Of a DNA stretch of 60,000 bases, positions 43,890 through 59,478 are shown piece after piece. Made by a program: the position numbers and the translations under genes. Each line of letters begins with the position of its first letter. Positions within the stretch are counted from its first letter, which is position 1. The DNA is taken from positions 1,515,067 to 1,575,066 of the forward strand of contig JAQGDQ010000006.1 of assembly GCA_030141605.1 (NCBI GenBank), in the 5' to 3' direction. Source of the stretch: Tubiluchus corallicola (Eukaryota; Priapulida; Priapulimorpha; Priapulimorphida; Tubiluchidae). Under the pieces are notes generated by a model. It searched no databases. It was not told the origin of the DNA and saw only the letters and a program-made list of their open reading frames with translations.

Positions 43890-44870
43890 ATATACACTGG
43901 TACAGAGTAAAGCATTTTACATCATACATAAAATCAGTGTACAACCAGTCAGTGACAGACTGATGTACACTATGTACAGTTGTGTCAGTCAGTCTAAGTT
44001 AAAAATCATAAGAATAAAAACATTAAAATACAACATTACATAACTACAAATTTATCTACATGACGACATGATAGTGACTTATGAAATATGGTAAATTTTA
44101 ATATTTTTTGATACTTTTTGCTACTTTTTGCCATGCAAGTTTCCGTATGAGTCGCATATTTTTATAGTATAGACACTTATATTATGATGAATTTGTGAGT
44201 CTAGAGCGTTATGCGTTTTTGATATTCTCAATTATTGATGAATTCTACTTTATCGCTTTTATGTAAGGGTCTTTTGTGAGTTAGCAGTTTGTTTTTAGTT
44301 CTGTTTTAAACGTTGTTAATCCGTCTTTTGATTTTCTACTTAAGAGTGCTGAATTCCATAAGTTGATTTTTGTTTTGCTTATCGAATTGTGTCCATATTT
44401 TTTGTAAGTAACTGTTTTAGATTATAGGTGCGTTCGTTTTTATGTTTATCGGGGTAAATAATAAACCATTTTCTTTGAAAACTGGAATTATATCATTTAT
44501 ATATTTAAATAGAAATATTAAGGAATGGTAATAAATGTTTGATTCTATATTGGGTATTCTTAATTTTTTTCTATTAGTGGCTGAGTACATATGGTGTTAA
44601 TTTATTTTCTTAGAAAAGTGGCCTAGTACATGTTTGAGCGCATAATTTTGAGTTGTATCTAGTCTACCTGTTTGGGTTTAGAAATGTTTTCAAGTAGATG
44701 GCAGCCATAAGTTAAATGAGGCATTATTAATCTTTTGTATATTAGTAGTTTGATTTCAATAGTAACTTTGGTATCAATAATAAGCTGTTTAAATATTAAA
44801 CGTTCCCCAGCTTCCTCAATTCCAGAGCTCTCTGTTCTATTTTTGTTTAAATTTAATTTTGCTTTCAATG
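43890..44870 (-). mobile_element. LINE 3' region with reverse-transcriptase C-terminal remnant
   Basis: 43890-44060 is the 3' untranslated repeat shared with 39855-40010. The minus-strand frame 44659-44868 keeps a LINE segment C-terminal to the reverse transcriptase, KLLIYKRLIMPHLTYGCHLL, of the Jockey/CR1-like kind. The remainder between is non-coding or decayed. Confidence 0.7.
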
Positions 44871-45935
44871 CGATCTTGACTTAAAGAAGCTGGTGTCCAA
44901 AAATAACAATGAAAATTATTACACATAGTTTTTGTCAATTTTTTTTGTCATAAAGATGTAATATATTTTGTTTCAATGTATGCAATATTAATTGATTGCA
45001 CTACAGCCCAACAATGATAATGGTTATTACTGTGTGAGTAAAACTAGTAATTTTCTCTTAATAATTTGCTGTCCAAAAATTTAGATATATAAAAATTTAG
45101 CTGAAAGGAAGATGACAGTTATAAGGCAACGACATTTTATATAACTGCTCGTGGACCAAGTGTGTTACATACCAGGTAATCAAATTTAAAAACAAATAAA
45201 ACTAATAAACCATTAAATGGTCATAACCGTGGTAAAATCAGTGCAAAGGTACAACCCCGGATGATAAATGGACAATTTGTCAAAAACGAACATTTAATGA
45301 CGTTTTCAGTAAGTAGGTAAACGCAAAGAAAAGCAGCAGCTAATATATTTTATTCTATACAATTTTATGCTGTGTATAGTTTTTAGGCCACGCCTATGTA
45401 GGGTATAATTATATTGCAGTTCGGTTAATTACAAGTTTAGCAAGTTACATGCTGTACTTCTACTTGCAGTATTATTTATGATAATTGTCCATAATAACAA
45501 ATGTATTGCAAATGACAGCATAATGCTGCTTACCATCAACAAAGCTACAACGCTGGAATTATGAATCTGTTGTGTAACAGCTATGCAATACACACTGCCA
45601 AAGACAAACACTTGCTGGTTACAGGTTATAATAATAAATAAAGAATAACCCATTCTTCAAGTTTCACTCGTTTTTCACTGTCATTTTCTGTTAATCTACC
45701 CAGCAATAACCCTAAATTACATGAGTCAGAGACACGTAGGGGTTTTTGCTTTTCTAGGCCAACGAATGCAGATCATTTTACCTAGATTATGACTGAGTAA
45801 CACATTGTAGCCAATCTAGGTACTATTTAGTAATATTGTGCAATTTTTAAATGTTAGTTTGGACTTTAGAATACCCGTATGAATTAAGACAGCTAAATTA
45901 AGTAGCGCTGTAAATAAACTTGCAAGAAAAATATA

Positions 45936-46009
45936 TGGCCAGTACGGGGGTCGAACCCGCGACCTTAGCGTTATTAGCACCACGCTCTAACCGACTGAGC
46001 TAACCGGCC
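45936..46009 (-). tRNA. tRNA-Ile (anticodon AAU)
   Basis: 74 nt on the minus strand. The acceptor stem GGCCGGT pairs with ACTGGCC (one G-T), with discriminator A at 45936. The D arm contains TTAGCTCAGTCGGTTAGAG (A-box), and the anticodon loop CTAATAA gives AAT. The T arm has GGGTTCGACCC (B-box). No intron. A run of five T follows on the minus strand (45926-45930), a proper Pol III terminator. It lies alone, away from protein genes, and looks functional. Confidence 0.96.
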
Positions 46010-48000
46010 AAGTATACTAACAGGAAAGCAATAAAACTTGCTGAAACATCGCTTACTAACAGATAGCAGTGCACATGCGCTTTCGCAATATGTACTATGC
46101 GCAGAATCATTGTACAGAATTTATATCGCTCCCCGCGACCTACGTCGCTGGTTGTTCAGCTATTTACTAAAAATTGTTCTTGCATAGTGGCTGCAGTAAT
46201 CGCTAGCCACTGGCAAATGTTACATTTACTGTGTTAATTATTAAGCTAATAATTTATTGTAGCTAACTACGTAGTGTGTTCAAATATTATCATATAAGAA
46301 GTTTTAACTTTCTTAAAAGAATTATTAATAATTTTTATACGATTCGGCACACTTGTTCAAAGCCAAAATTCAGCATTTAGTCTAAGTTAGGTATAAGTGC
46401 TTTCAGTGCACTGTTCCTGCGACATAGGCCTATTAATTGTATTTATAGGCCTAATTATATTACTAAATCGAATAACAGTCAATAACAGTTCTGTGTATAA
46501 CAATATAGGTACTACCTGGTACATACAAAAGAAACAAAACTGAATTAAACGTTTATGAGAAAATAATTACCAAATGTCACGTCACTAGTTTAAACAGACA
46601 GAAGCACAAGTAAATAAAAAAGAAATCTGTAAAAAAAAATAACAAAAAACTTTGTTAAAGGCTAGTAATGAAAATTAATAAACCTATGCAAAAACCGTGA
46701 TAAATGAAAGAGGAAAACAGGGAAGGCAAAACGAAAAAACGGCACCTATGAAGTGGTACTTTTTTCTGTCGTATTTATTCGAGATAATTACACTGATATA
46801 GGAACAAATTTTCAAGTTTCACTCACAATTATCAACATAACTTATCTTGCCTATTTTAAATTTTTCTAGTGCTGATGACACCATGACGGCATAGGCGAAC
46901 GGGCCGATTTTTTCAGGAGGGAGGGTAAGCCACTTTTGCCGGAAAAATTCAGGGTCACCTCCGCGTCGGGAATTGCCTCACCACACCCCATGATAAAAAA
47001 ATGTCCGAATTTCGGGCACTTCATTTGGCAGCATGGAGAAATTGCGAGATTTCCTTTTATGAAAAATATTATTTTATAGTAATTTCGGTGCCCGAAAAAA
47101 ATGTGTTTGCCCGAATCCGGGCGGGGGAGGCTGCAGACAAACAGCCACCCCCCACCCCCAACCCTTGCTCGTGCACGTCGGCTGTATTGTTTAAGAATTT
47201 TGTGTTAAGCCAATGATACACGGCCGCCACAAGACAAACCGGCAGACGTCGGCCGTGATAAAATGACCGCCCAAATTAGACTACATTAATTTCAAATCAA
47301 AGATGAAACGCGGAGTTTATGGAAGTGGCCGTGAAGACAGCAGCCGTTCTAAAACAGAAATGAGTTCTATTTTGTACAGTATGCACCAGCCGGCCAAGGG
47401 TTTTATCCAATCAGGGATCAGTATTCCAGCATTGGTTTTTGCTTTTCCCGCGACGTATTGTAACACGGTATGCATGAATGCTGTACGTATAATAGATAGA
47501 TGGTTTATGTTAAGTGAATTTAACTTAAGCCTGAAGAATACTTGCATCATGCATTTAACAGAAGCCATGTAACCATTTAAACTTGATTTAATAAGTTCAC
47601 TATTTTACTTGACAAAAATTCCGCAGTTTTTAGCGTAACCTTATGCAACGGTTCAATACTATGCAAGATGTATTTCCGTTTTTCCCACTTAAATTGTAAT
47701 GTGATGGTCGATATCAGAAAACTTCAGAATTTTTCAAAAACCAAACCGAATCGCGGATGTATGGCTGAATTTCAGTAGACTCCGGGCCAAATCAGGAGGA
47801 TGGCAACCCTAGCAGTGATACAAAAATTGAACTTAAAAAACAAGATAACCCACTAAACAATTGATTATAGATCTAAATTTCAACGTTAAAACACTACCCA
47901 TGAGTACTTAAAACTAAACAGTGACGAAATGTTTGGCTGTACGGTCGTCATTAATGCTGCGCTCCCTTCTACACGGACGGCTGCGTATCAGATCTTTCGT
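46010..48000. other. gene-free stretch
   Basis: No exon is supported. 46870-47220 is GC-richer and repeat-like, with a CCCGAATTTCGGGC palindrome at about 47005 and a related CCCGAATCCGGGC at 47111. It reads as part of an unidentified transposon. The open frames at 47001-47216 and 47303-47572 show no family signature. Confidence 0.4.
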
Positions 48001-48004
48001 TAGT

Positions 48005-49650
48005 TTGATTGAATGATTGAATATCTTTATTGACATAAACATATGATAATAACGATGTAATAATTCATGTGTTAATTAATACTGTAAAATGTTATTAAAG
48101 CTGTTTCCAGCCCACTTGGGCTTACAAGTCAATTTCATGAAAATTTATCACATAATAACTGTGCAGTTCATTTACATAGAATATCAAATAAAAGAATATA
48201 TATAATATGGAATTTTAACATATACCTGAATGGACAAGTCATGTATTAAATATATATCTTGCTTTGCCTCATTCTAAAAATCTTATAAGCATATTTTGCA
48301 GTCCTAAGGACATTCTCTTCTGACATAATATATTTCCATTTATTTACATTATCTAATTGTTCCGGGTCCATGTTAATATCTTGGAAAAATTCTTCTCTCT
48401 CTAGTCTATAATGTGTACAAACAAACATAAAGTGAGATTCATCTTCTACATCTCCACAGCAACATATCTTACACAAACGTTCACCAACCTTAACATTTCT
48501 AAACCTACCATGCTCCAGTTCCAGGGGAAGAGTACCACTTCTTAGCTTTGCAAGCACAGACCTGTATTTTCCTTGCATATTAATATAAACATATGGTTCT
48601 ACTCCAAAGCTGTTCTTATACAATATATATGTTCTAAGTTTAGGGTAATCTGCATTTTTTGCTTTCCAATCAACACATTGTTTCTCATACAGCTGTGCCC
48701 ATGCTCTGCTAAGAGGTACAGTATCCATATTAACAAAAGCTTGCTGGAACCCTGCTTCCTCTAGGACTTTAGAAATTTCATATGACCAACCAACGTTGGT
48801 ATTACAGTCCCAAAGAAATATTCTCTTAACAAGTCTAGAATTATCAAGTGTTAAAAGACGATTCCAATACCTTATCATAGATGACTTTCTTCTAACTGAA
48901 GATGGTGACCATCCCATATCACCCTGTATACATTGATTAGCAGCAAAATTATGAACACCAAGAAATATTCTTAATGCCTTATTCTGGACAGTATCAATTT
49001 TAGGGTACTTGTTATATCCCCATACTTCTGAACCATAATCAAGTATAGGACATACACCTGCATTGAATAACTTAGTAAAAGAATAATAACCCAGCCCATT
49101 TAACTTTTTATATTTACCAATCAAGGCATCCAGTGCTCTACTGCCTGAGTCTGCCAGTACTAGTGCTGTAACCTTATAATCTAAATGTTCATTAAGATAA
49201 ATCCCCAGATACTTATACCTATCTACAGTGCTCAAAATCTGATCACTAAGTTTAAATAGTACATCAGTTTGATTCACTTGGGGTTTTCTGAAATGGACAA
49301 CATTTGACTTTTTACTGTTAAATTTGATTCTCCATTTCTTTCCCCACTCAGTGATCTTATCTAACATTTTCTGAAGATCTTCTTCAGATTCTGCTAAAAT
49401 TACAACGTCATCAGCATACATTAAAATACAAATCTTATCATTACCAACAGGAATACCAATATTTAGGGACTTTACATCATCTGCCATATCATTTATATAC
49501 CAGCTGAACAGGGTTGGTGACAAAGTGTCTCCCTGCCTGACACCATATTCACATTTAAATTTATCAGTGAGGATACCATTTAGATTCACAGCACTATAGG
49601 TATCTGAAAGAATATTCTTAATGCTGCTATACATTTTGCCATCCACTATT
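48005..49650 (-). mobile_element. 5'-truncated non-LTR retrotransposon with reverse transcriptase
   Basis: The minus-strand frame 48246-49646 is open for 466 codons. It starts inside the reverse-transcriptase fingers (SSIKNILSDTYS), then GVRQGDTLSPTLFSWYINDM, then the catalytic YADD at residues 77-80, and a thumb region (WGKKWRIKFNSKKSN). A C-terminal CKICCCGD ... HFMFVCTHY resembles a zinc knuckle. ORF1 and the endonuclease are missing. The 3' end near 48005 has an (ATTGA)n-type tail. A long uninterrupted frame suggests a recent insertion. CR1/L2/Jockey-group assignment is tentative. Confidence 0.92.
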
Positions 49651-49691
49651 ACATGTTAGTAATAAAATAATTTGTTCGTAATTTGTCTGTA

Positions 49692-49940
49692 TTAAAGGAA
49701 TAGCTGGTATTCAACATAGGGCAGATCCAGACTGCTACTTGTTGCAGAGCCAGAATTCAGACCACACCTGTTTGTCAAGGATAAACCTGTGAGACGAGAT
49801 AGTGAAAAAATACAGGTAAGTAATTCTACCTCTGCCTGCATAATCAGATGCACACCGTGGATGTCTCTACGACTTAACCAGACTAGGTCCCTCAACGACT
49901 TAGCGAGAGAAATAACCTGCGAATGGCGCATCATTTTACT
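49692..49940. repeat. dispersed repeat, second copy
   Basis: Shares blocks with 29730-29955 (AAGGATAAACCTGTGAGACGAG and nearby words). The minus-strand open frame across it has no recognisable domain. Confidence 0.35.
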
Positions 49941-50316
49941 AAATAGGTCGAGTTCTATGACTGCTTAACCATGGCTTCGCATTATCTACGAAGCTCCATT
50001 TAACCATTATTATTGCCCTAAACATAGTCTGTTAATTTATTCATTATGATTCATAGAATCGGTTAGTAGATTATATTGATATTAAAGCATGTTTTTTGGT
50101 ATCTGTGAGAAATTCACGAATCCCACTTCAAACTTTTCAAGCTAATGAACATAAATAAATCAAAGTTCTTGTAACGCGTTTTCATCATTGATGGTTGCAC
50201 AAATCATGTTGATGTCAGATAGCAACACTTAACAAGTATGTCAGATAACTTAATTAATAAACATTTTCATTGTGGTAGTTCTGTAGATTGCTGATGCCGA
50301 TAGCTTAGCCTTCAAG

Positions 50317-52782
50317 ATGTTTGACAAGAAAGTTGCTTTGTGTCTAACATTGTCCATTCTCTGGCTGCAAAGTAAGTAACTCAGCATAAAAAAGTTGTTT
50401 TTGATTTTGGTAAATTTGCTAACCTTTAGTCGTAACTCAAGCCGGTCGCCTGATAGTGATTCGACTCTCTACTATAGACTTTATAATGGTGGTCAGAAAA
50501 TACTAAATTTCAAACGTTGACTCTCACGTTTTTATATAATTTCCAGTGTACTTCAGGACCGAGTAACGTCTACACTAGCTCAGCAATTTTGGAGGAGATA
50601 GATTATACAGACAGAAAAATACTAATTTTAGAAGTTTAGTAGAAAAGTACTAATTTTAGAAGTTTAGTAGAAAAGTACTAATTTTAGAAGTTTAGTAGAA
50701 AAGTACTAATTTTAGAAGTTTAGTAGACAAGTACTAATATTAGAAGTTTAGTAGAAAAGTACTAATTTTAGAAGTTTAGTAGACAAGTACTAATTTTAGA
50801 AGTTTAGTAGACAAGTACTAATTTTAGAATTTTAAGTTTTATGACCGTTGTTAGGCATTTTTAACGCACAGCTATAGGTCAGATCCTACCTGCTGTGTAA
50901 GCTTTGTTCGAATCGTTTCAGAGATATCGGAGAAAGAGCAAACAAACACAAACAGTCAGACAGATAAAAATTCTAAATTTTGACTCCTACAACTTTTAGA
51001 TAATTGTTCATTGTATCACAATATCCAGTTGCGTCTTCACTACCTCAGGAATAGAGATAGATTTTGAAGTCAGAAAAGTACCAATCTTAGAAGTTGTTTT
51101 TATGCCGCAGGTAAGCGATCGTTGTCAGCATGGCCCCACAGTTTTTTACTGTATAACAAGTGTTCAGGCTGGCTTGGTTGCTTGCTTGGTTGGTTGGAAT
51201 TGTATCAGCCGTCCCCGAGGAGTAGCGTGCAGAGGTAGGCAGGAAGGCGGGCGGACAGACAGGCGAACAGACTGATGCGACTGAGAATAAAAGTTGGCTA
51301 AGTTGTGTTGTCTAATAGGTTAATTAGAGAAATGATAAACGGTATGAAAGCAATGTCAAAGCTTGAAAAGTGCGAAGAGAGAGAAAAAAGAGAAAGAGAG
51401 AGACAGATAGAAAGAGAAGGAGAACAGAAAAGGGAATAGAAGAGATGGTAAAATAATAATTTTTTGTAGTAAAATTAACAGGTAAGTTGCAATTTATATC
51501 TGTCTGTAACAAATTATGGCTCACCTACTGAGACGGAACTAATGTTTATTTTTGCTTTGCAGCACTGTCATATACAACCGAAGGAAGCTCATCAAATGCA
51601 AGATATGGAATCCCTTTATTAGACTTTGAAGATTACTTGCAGTGTTATGAATGTGAAGTATCGTTTCGCAAGACGTACAATACGAATGATACCTGTTTTA
51701 GTGAAGATAGACTCATCAATAGCAGCTATTGGGTATTTTGCCCGAAAAAGTACAATACCTGCCAGGTAACTACTATAGTTATTACTAATGTGTTATATGT
51801 GGGTCTTAAACGTCATAGTTAATATCTATCCTCTGGGTAATTTGCTTATGACTGTTCTTGCAGCTTCAAATTTGCATGTTACAGACATTTCTGCAGACAA
51901 GTTCTTTACTTTGCTGAGGTGACTTGAACTGCCCAAATTAATACTATAATTAATATTCAGCACTAAAGCAGGTTAATAGCTGAGTGGTGACGTTCGTGTG
52001 TCTCACGACCGAAGTTACGCAACGCTACCGCCTGGGCTCGAATTCGATACTTGCCCTTGGCCATATATCACTCTCCATAGTGTTTTTGGTTGCTGGCCTT
52101 GTGCTTTTGTATCAAAACATGGCTAAGACGCCCCTTCTGGTTCAGTAGCTCACTTGGGTTGCACTTAAGGTTACTGACACGAGGTAAGACGCCGATCTCG
52201 CCATAAACACCACCTTAAAGTGATCCCGCTGTTTAATGCTGCATTCCTGCTAGCATTGCTCCGCATTATGCAATACAATAATGTATGAGAAACTTATCAT
52301 TGCTGTTGTTTTTCCGGCTAGTGAAGCGAATGATGTTGCACAACAAAGCCACGTTCACACCTCGAATTCGCTCCGGCAAATCAGAATTATACGAACCCTT
52401 GTGCAAGAGGTGACATGGTTTGGCAATTCGTCACTACACTTGCAACAAAAAGTGTTTATTTTATGCCTTTTTATTACTAATATCAAATCTAAAATTTATA
52501 TCACTTTCAATTGGCATAATTATTAAAATTTATTTTACGTTATTTTTGTAGACGGAGAGAAGAGAAGTGAATGGGGTTCTTGTTCTCCTCCTGCGGAGAT
52601 GTGCTAAAGAATGTGAACCTGGCTGTGAGCTGAGTGGTTATGGAGTGACAATAAAATCATGCATTTCCTGTTGTAATTCAACTCTTTGCAACGTGGACAA
52701 TTTTGCCTTACTGATGTTGCCGTCCAGAACTACGATAACAGCAGTGCTGCTGATGTTGTTATATTATGAATATTTAATTTAA
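50317..52782 (+). CDS. Ly6/uPAR (three-finger) GPI-anchored protein, three exons
   Basis: Exons 50317-50371, 51563-51765 and 52552-52782 join in phase (55+203+231 bp) to 162 residues. Residues 1-18 are a signal peptide (MFDKKVALCLTLSILWLQ). The mature part begins the LU fold with CYEC (46-49). It has 12 cysteines (46, 49, 63, 78, 85, 103, 107, 111, 123, 126, 127, 132) and ends with CCNSTLCN (126-133), the family signature CCxxxxCN. Candidate N-glycosylation sites are NDT, NSS and NST. The C-terminal hydrophobic tail (about 147-162) after a polar spacer fits a GPI-attachment signal. Such proteins sit on the outer leaflet and bind receptors or channels. The partner here is unknown. AATAAA at 53084-53089 is a likely poly(A) signal. 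It converges with the PPxY membrane-protein gene. Confidence 0.88.
50617..50835. repeat. 28-bp minisatellite, about 8 copies
   Basis: The unit is AAAAGTACTAATTTTAGAAG plus TTTAGTAG (28 bp), with AAAA/ACAA as the main variable position. In intron 1 of the Ly6 gene. Confidence 0.95.
51969..52225 (+). repeat. tRNA-derived SINE candidate
   Basis: The head has TAGCTGAGTGGTGACGTTCG (A-box) and GGCTCGAATTCG (B-box-like). It is followed by a GC-richer body of about 180 bp unlike the flanks. In intron 2 of the Ly6 gene. Confidence 0.5.
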
Positions 52783-53083
52783 TTCCATTTCGTTTTACAT
52801 TTTATTATGGAAACTGCCGTACACAGCTCATCCTTACATTATGCCCCACATTGCTGGTACCGTGCAACCGAGAAAGCACTTTGCAAAACGGTTTTATGAA
52901 ATTCCATGTAGCATGTAAAAATAGTAGAACCTCGACAATTAAATTTGTAACCAAACATACGTTAAATGCCGTAAACTCAATAATGTTTTTCAACTTGTAT
53001 AAAACTGTTATAAAAATAATGTACCCTGAAAGATGTACATTTTCATGTATTATCTCGTAAGATTATGAAAGGCAGCTAACGAT

Positions 53084-53089
53084 AATAAA
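53084..53089 (+). promoter_or_regulatory. poly(A) signal of the Ly6 gene
   Basis: AATAAA about 300 bp past the Ly6 stop codon. Confidence 0.55.
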
Positions 53090-53389
53090 CTTAACTAAAG
53101 ACTGCATAAGTTGTATAGAAAATACAAATCTTAATTTTTATCAAAGTATCAATTGAGAGAAACGTTAGAATATGTGGGGATCTTTTTAAATTAATTGCTT
53201 TGTCTTCTTGTATGAAAATAACTTCACTACTTTTTTGTTGTTGTCAGTTTTTAATATATTTAATATACTTTTGCTAATAGTCTACTAACTTCTTTTAATT
53301 GAATCACTTATGTAACTTGACTGTACACGTGTGTTCGAAAATAAATGATGTTAATAATAACAGTTTACCTGCTAGTCATAATGTTGCTG

Positions 53390-53565
53390 CTTCTGTTACT
53401 GGTGCTGCTGATGACGATGATAATAATAATGGTGATGACATGATGGCATGTATTATGGCACTGGCGATGATGATGACACGACTGTGATAGTGATGGTGAG
53501 AGAGACAGTGATGATGACTGAGATTATGGTGATGAAGACGATGAAGACAATGACGAACGGTGATT
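53390..53565. repeat. GAT-rich imperfect repeat
   Basis: Imperfect GATGAT/GATAAT runs between the two converging genes. His- or Asp-rich open frames here are artefacts. Confidence 0.7.
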
Positions 53566-54511
53566 AATTTCTTCATTTTACTGGCAGCACCAACAATAAT
53601 TTAGTTAATTTTGAGTTCAGTTTGGTATCATGATATTATGTTATTAAACTTTAGTAATTCTATTTAGATGTAACCATATTGTAGTATCATTTTACATTAA
53701 GAAAGATTATACATTATATTTTGTGTATACTTAATGTTGCCATAATATTTTGCGATAAATTAAACATAATTTCTTTTTCTCTATGAAAGTTAACATGTTT
53801 CCTGACGAATGCTCGCTGGTAAAAAACATTGGTGTAGCTATTGCTAAAGTGTTTGCCTGTCACGGAAAGGTGCAAAAAAGTGACATTTGAATTACTCAGC
53901 ACGTATATATTGCTAAAACTTTTGCTTGACACGGTGATGTACTGTTCAAAGTGACATTTGAATTACTCAGAGCGTATATATTGCTAAAACTTTTGCTTGA
54001 CACGGTGAGGTACTGTTGAACATTTGAATCACTCACAGCGCATACATTGCTAAAACTTTCCCCTGTCTCGGTGAGGTTCTGTTGAACATTTGACTCACTC
54101 ACAGTGCATACATTGCTAAAACTTTCCCCTGTCACGGTGAGGTACTGTTGAACATTTGAATCACTCACAGCATATACATTGCTAAAACTTTCCCCTGTCA
54201 CGGTGAGGTACTGTTCAACAATTGAATTACTCACAGCGAATACATTGCTAAAACTTTTGACTGTCACAGTGAGGTACTGTTGAACATTTTAATCACTCAC
54301 AGCATATACATTGCTAAAACTTTCCCCTGTCACGGTGAGGTACTGTTGAACATTTGAATCACTCACAGCGCATACATTGCTAAAACTTTCCCCTGTCACG
54401 GTGAGGTACTGTTGAACATTTGAATCACTCACAGCGCATACATTGCTAAAACTTTCCCCTGTTACGGTGAGGTACTATTGATTATTTGAATCACTCACAG
54501 CGCATACATTG

Positions 54512-57394
<2,883 letters not shown>

Positions 57395-57604
57395 CTGAAA
57401 ATGAGTAATTTGGTAATTACTACGGGGCAGGTAACTGATGACCTTTATGAACACATTAAGAGTAGATGGTAAAGAGACATTCCGAATCTCAGATACACGA
57501 ATGGAGATTTTAAGGAAAAGCTATAGCTATGCACTACCTACTGATGTAACTATTATAGGCAATGAAACCTCATTTCTATTTCTTAGAAAGTGGATGGATT
57601 AAAT

Positions 57605-57635
<31 letters not shown>

Positions 57636-59429
57636 TACTGAAAAATTTATAATGGTTGTTGTAGGTATTTAAACACTGTCAGGGCTTTATTACTCTCATA
57701 TTTTTTCAACAGTGAAATTTTACTGTGTACATATAGCAAATATTATGAGAAGAATTGTACCAAAATAGTTAAAGGAAAAAGTACCAAATAGGAAAACAGG
57801 GCGATGTTTCAAACTCTGCATCATTTTGACCTATGATCTGACATATGTACTTTTTACCTGTATTGACAAGGCTATATATATATTATATAGGTTATAATTA
57901 TATTAGGTTAGGTTATGTCATGCAATGCTGAGTCAAGTCTTTTGTGTTATGTAACACAAAGTCAGGTCACATTCAGATAAACTGAAACAGCTTCTATGTC
58001 TTGTTTTGTCAAACTGCACAAAGGATCAAATGCAAAAACTCAACTGTTTATATATATATTAACCTATTATATATTTGGAATTCTCACTATTTCTGAATAA
58101 CAATCTCTATGCTGTTTTTGTGAATGGGCTGAGTAGTCACCGTTGCATGCAAAGTTAAACAACTCGGGGCTTAGTTGTTAAATGGATGAGTGCCTGTTGC
58201 GGAAAAACTGCTGACGAGAGTTTCAACTTCTATTCTGCTCTGAAGTCGAGAAGTTGCATACGCATTCACATATAATTAAGACGCTTTGTCGGTTCAATGT
58301 TTTATCTTCAACGATTATATATATTTATACAAGCCAGCCAAAAATATAAAATTTTAAATGATCCTTGGTAATAAACAGCGTTCTGGCCCCGCCATGTCTG
58401 ACGGTATTCTAGCAGGGTGTAAAGTGGTTCTAAAATCAGTTCCAACGTTCTCCAACTTTAGCAGATAAGTGACCCGAATACTAGGAAGCGGTAAAAGTGC
58501 CCATGTTTTTGGATCATATCTCGCTTTAAACCAGTTTCAGCAAACCAAAATTATTGATCATCTTTTTTTGTTACTTTGCAATCTGCGTCAGAGAATTTTT
58601 GCGAAGAATATGGCTTTGGTGGGATTGAAAAAATGCCGCTAAACAACCCTGCTTAAAACACGTGCTATACTTTACATCGAAGGCTGCTTTTTGAATTAGG
58701 ATCCTATATTAAGTTAAAAGAACGCACAGAAGGGGCGCTAACTGGCTTGGACATCACTAATGACCACCATAGTAACAGGCGTTCCAGTGATCATTTGTTA
58801 AAGTGTTAAGAAGTGAATGATTAGGACACTCGGGATACCCATAAAGCGAATTTACAACCATCAGTCGGTTGCCGTAACTCGGACAACGGACAGCTTTAGT
58901 GCAGGTATGTGATCAGGTGACATTTTCAGCACGCACAGCAGCTGAATGGTCACGATATGTGCTTGGGTTACGGCATACCACAGGAATAGCTCGAAGGTGC
59001 CGTCCTTGCTTCTGATGCGAGAAGTGGTGGGTTCAATTCCACGGCCGAGTCATACTAAAGACTTGAAAAATAGTACCGCATGTTCTTTGACCTAGCACGT
59101 GGAATAGTTGAAGTAACATTCGGGTAATAATAAACAATTCACAGCTTCAGTTGGAAGAATATCCTTGAAAATGAGCTAGATTCCGATCCCGTTGCAACAA
59201 TCCAGACTTTTCAGTAATGCAGCACAAATTGGTGGGCATCCTGCTAGTTTTCTAAGAAGAAACTGCAGTAAGTTAGATACATAGTTTAAGCTTACTAAAT
59301 GGAGTAAAAGAACTTGTTGAATTGCAGAATTCACCAGAAGTTCTAGACCATAAATTTATCATGCTGCATTAAAGGTTAGAAATTGGTAAGTTCTGGTCTC
59401 CCCTCTCTCTCTCTCTTTCACTCTCTTCC

Positions 59430-59478
<49 letters not shown>

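Noticed and set aside
47001-47572. 71- and 89-codon plus-strand frames as genes
   Set aside because: No signal peptide, domain or exon pairing; the first lies in repeat-like GC-rich sequence.
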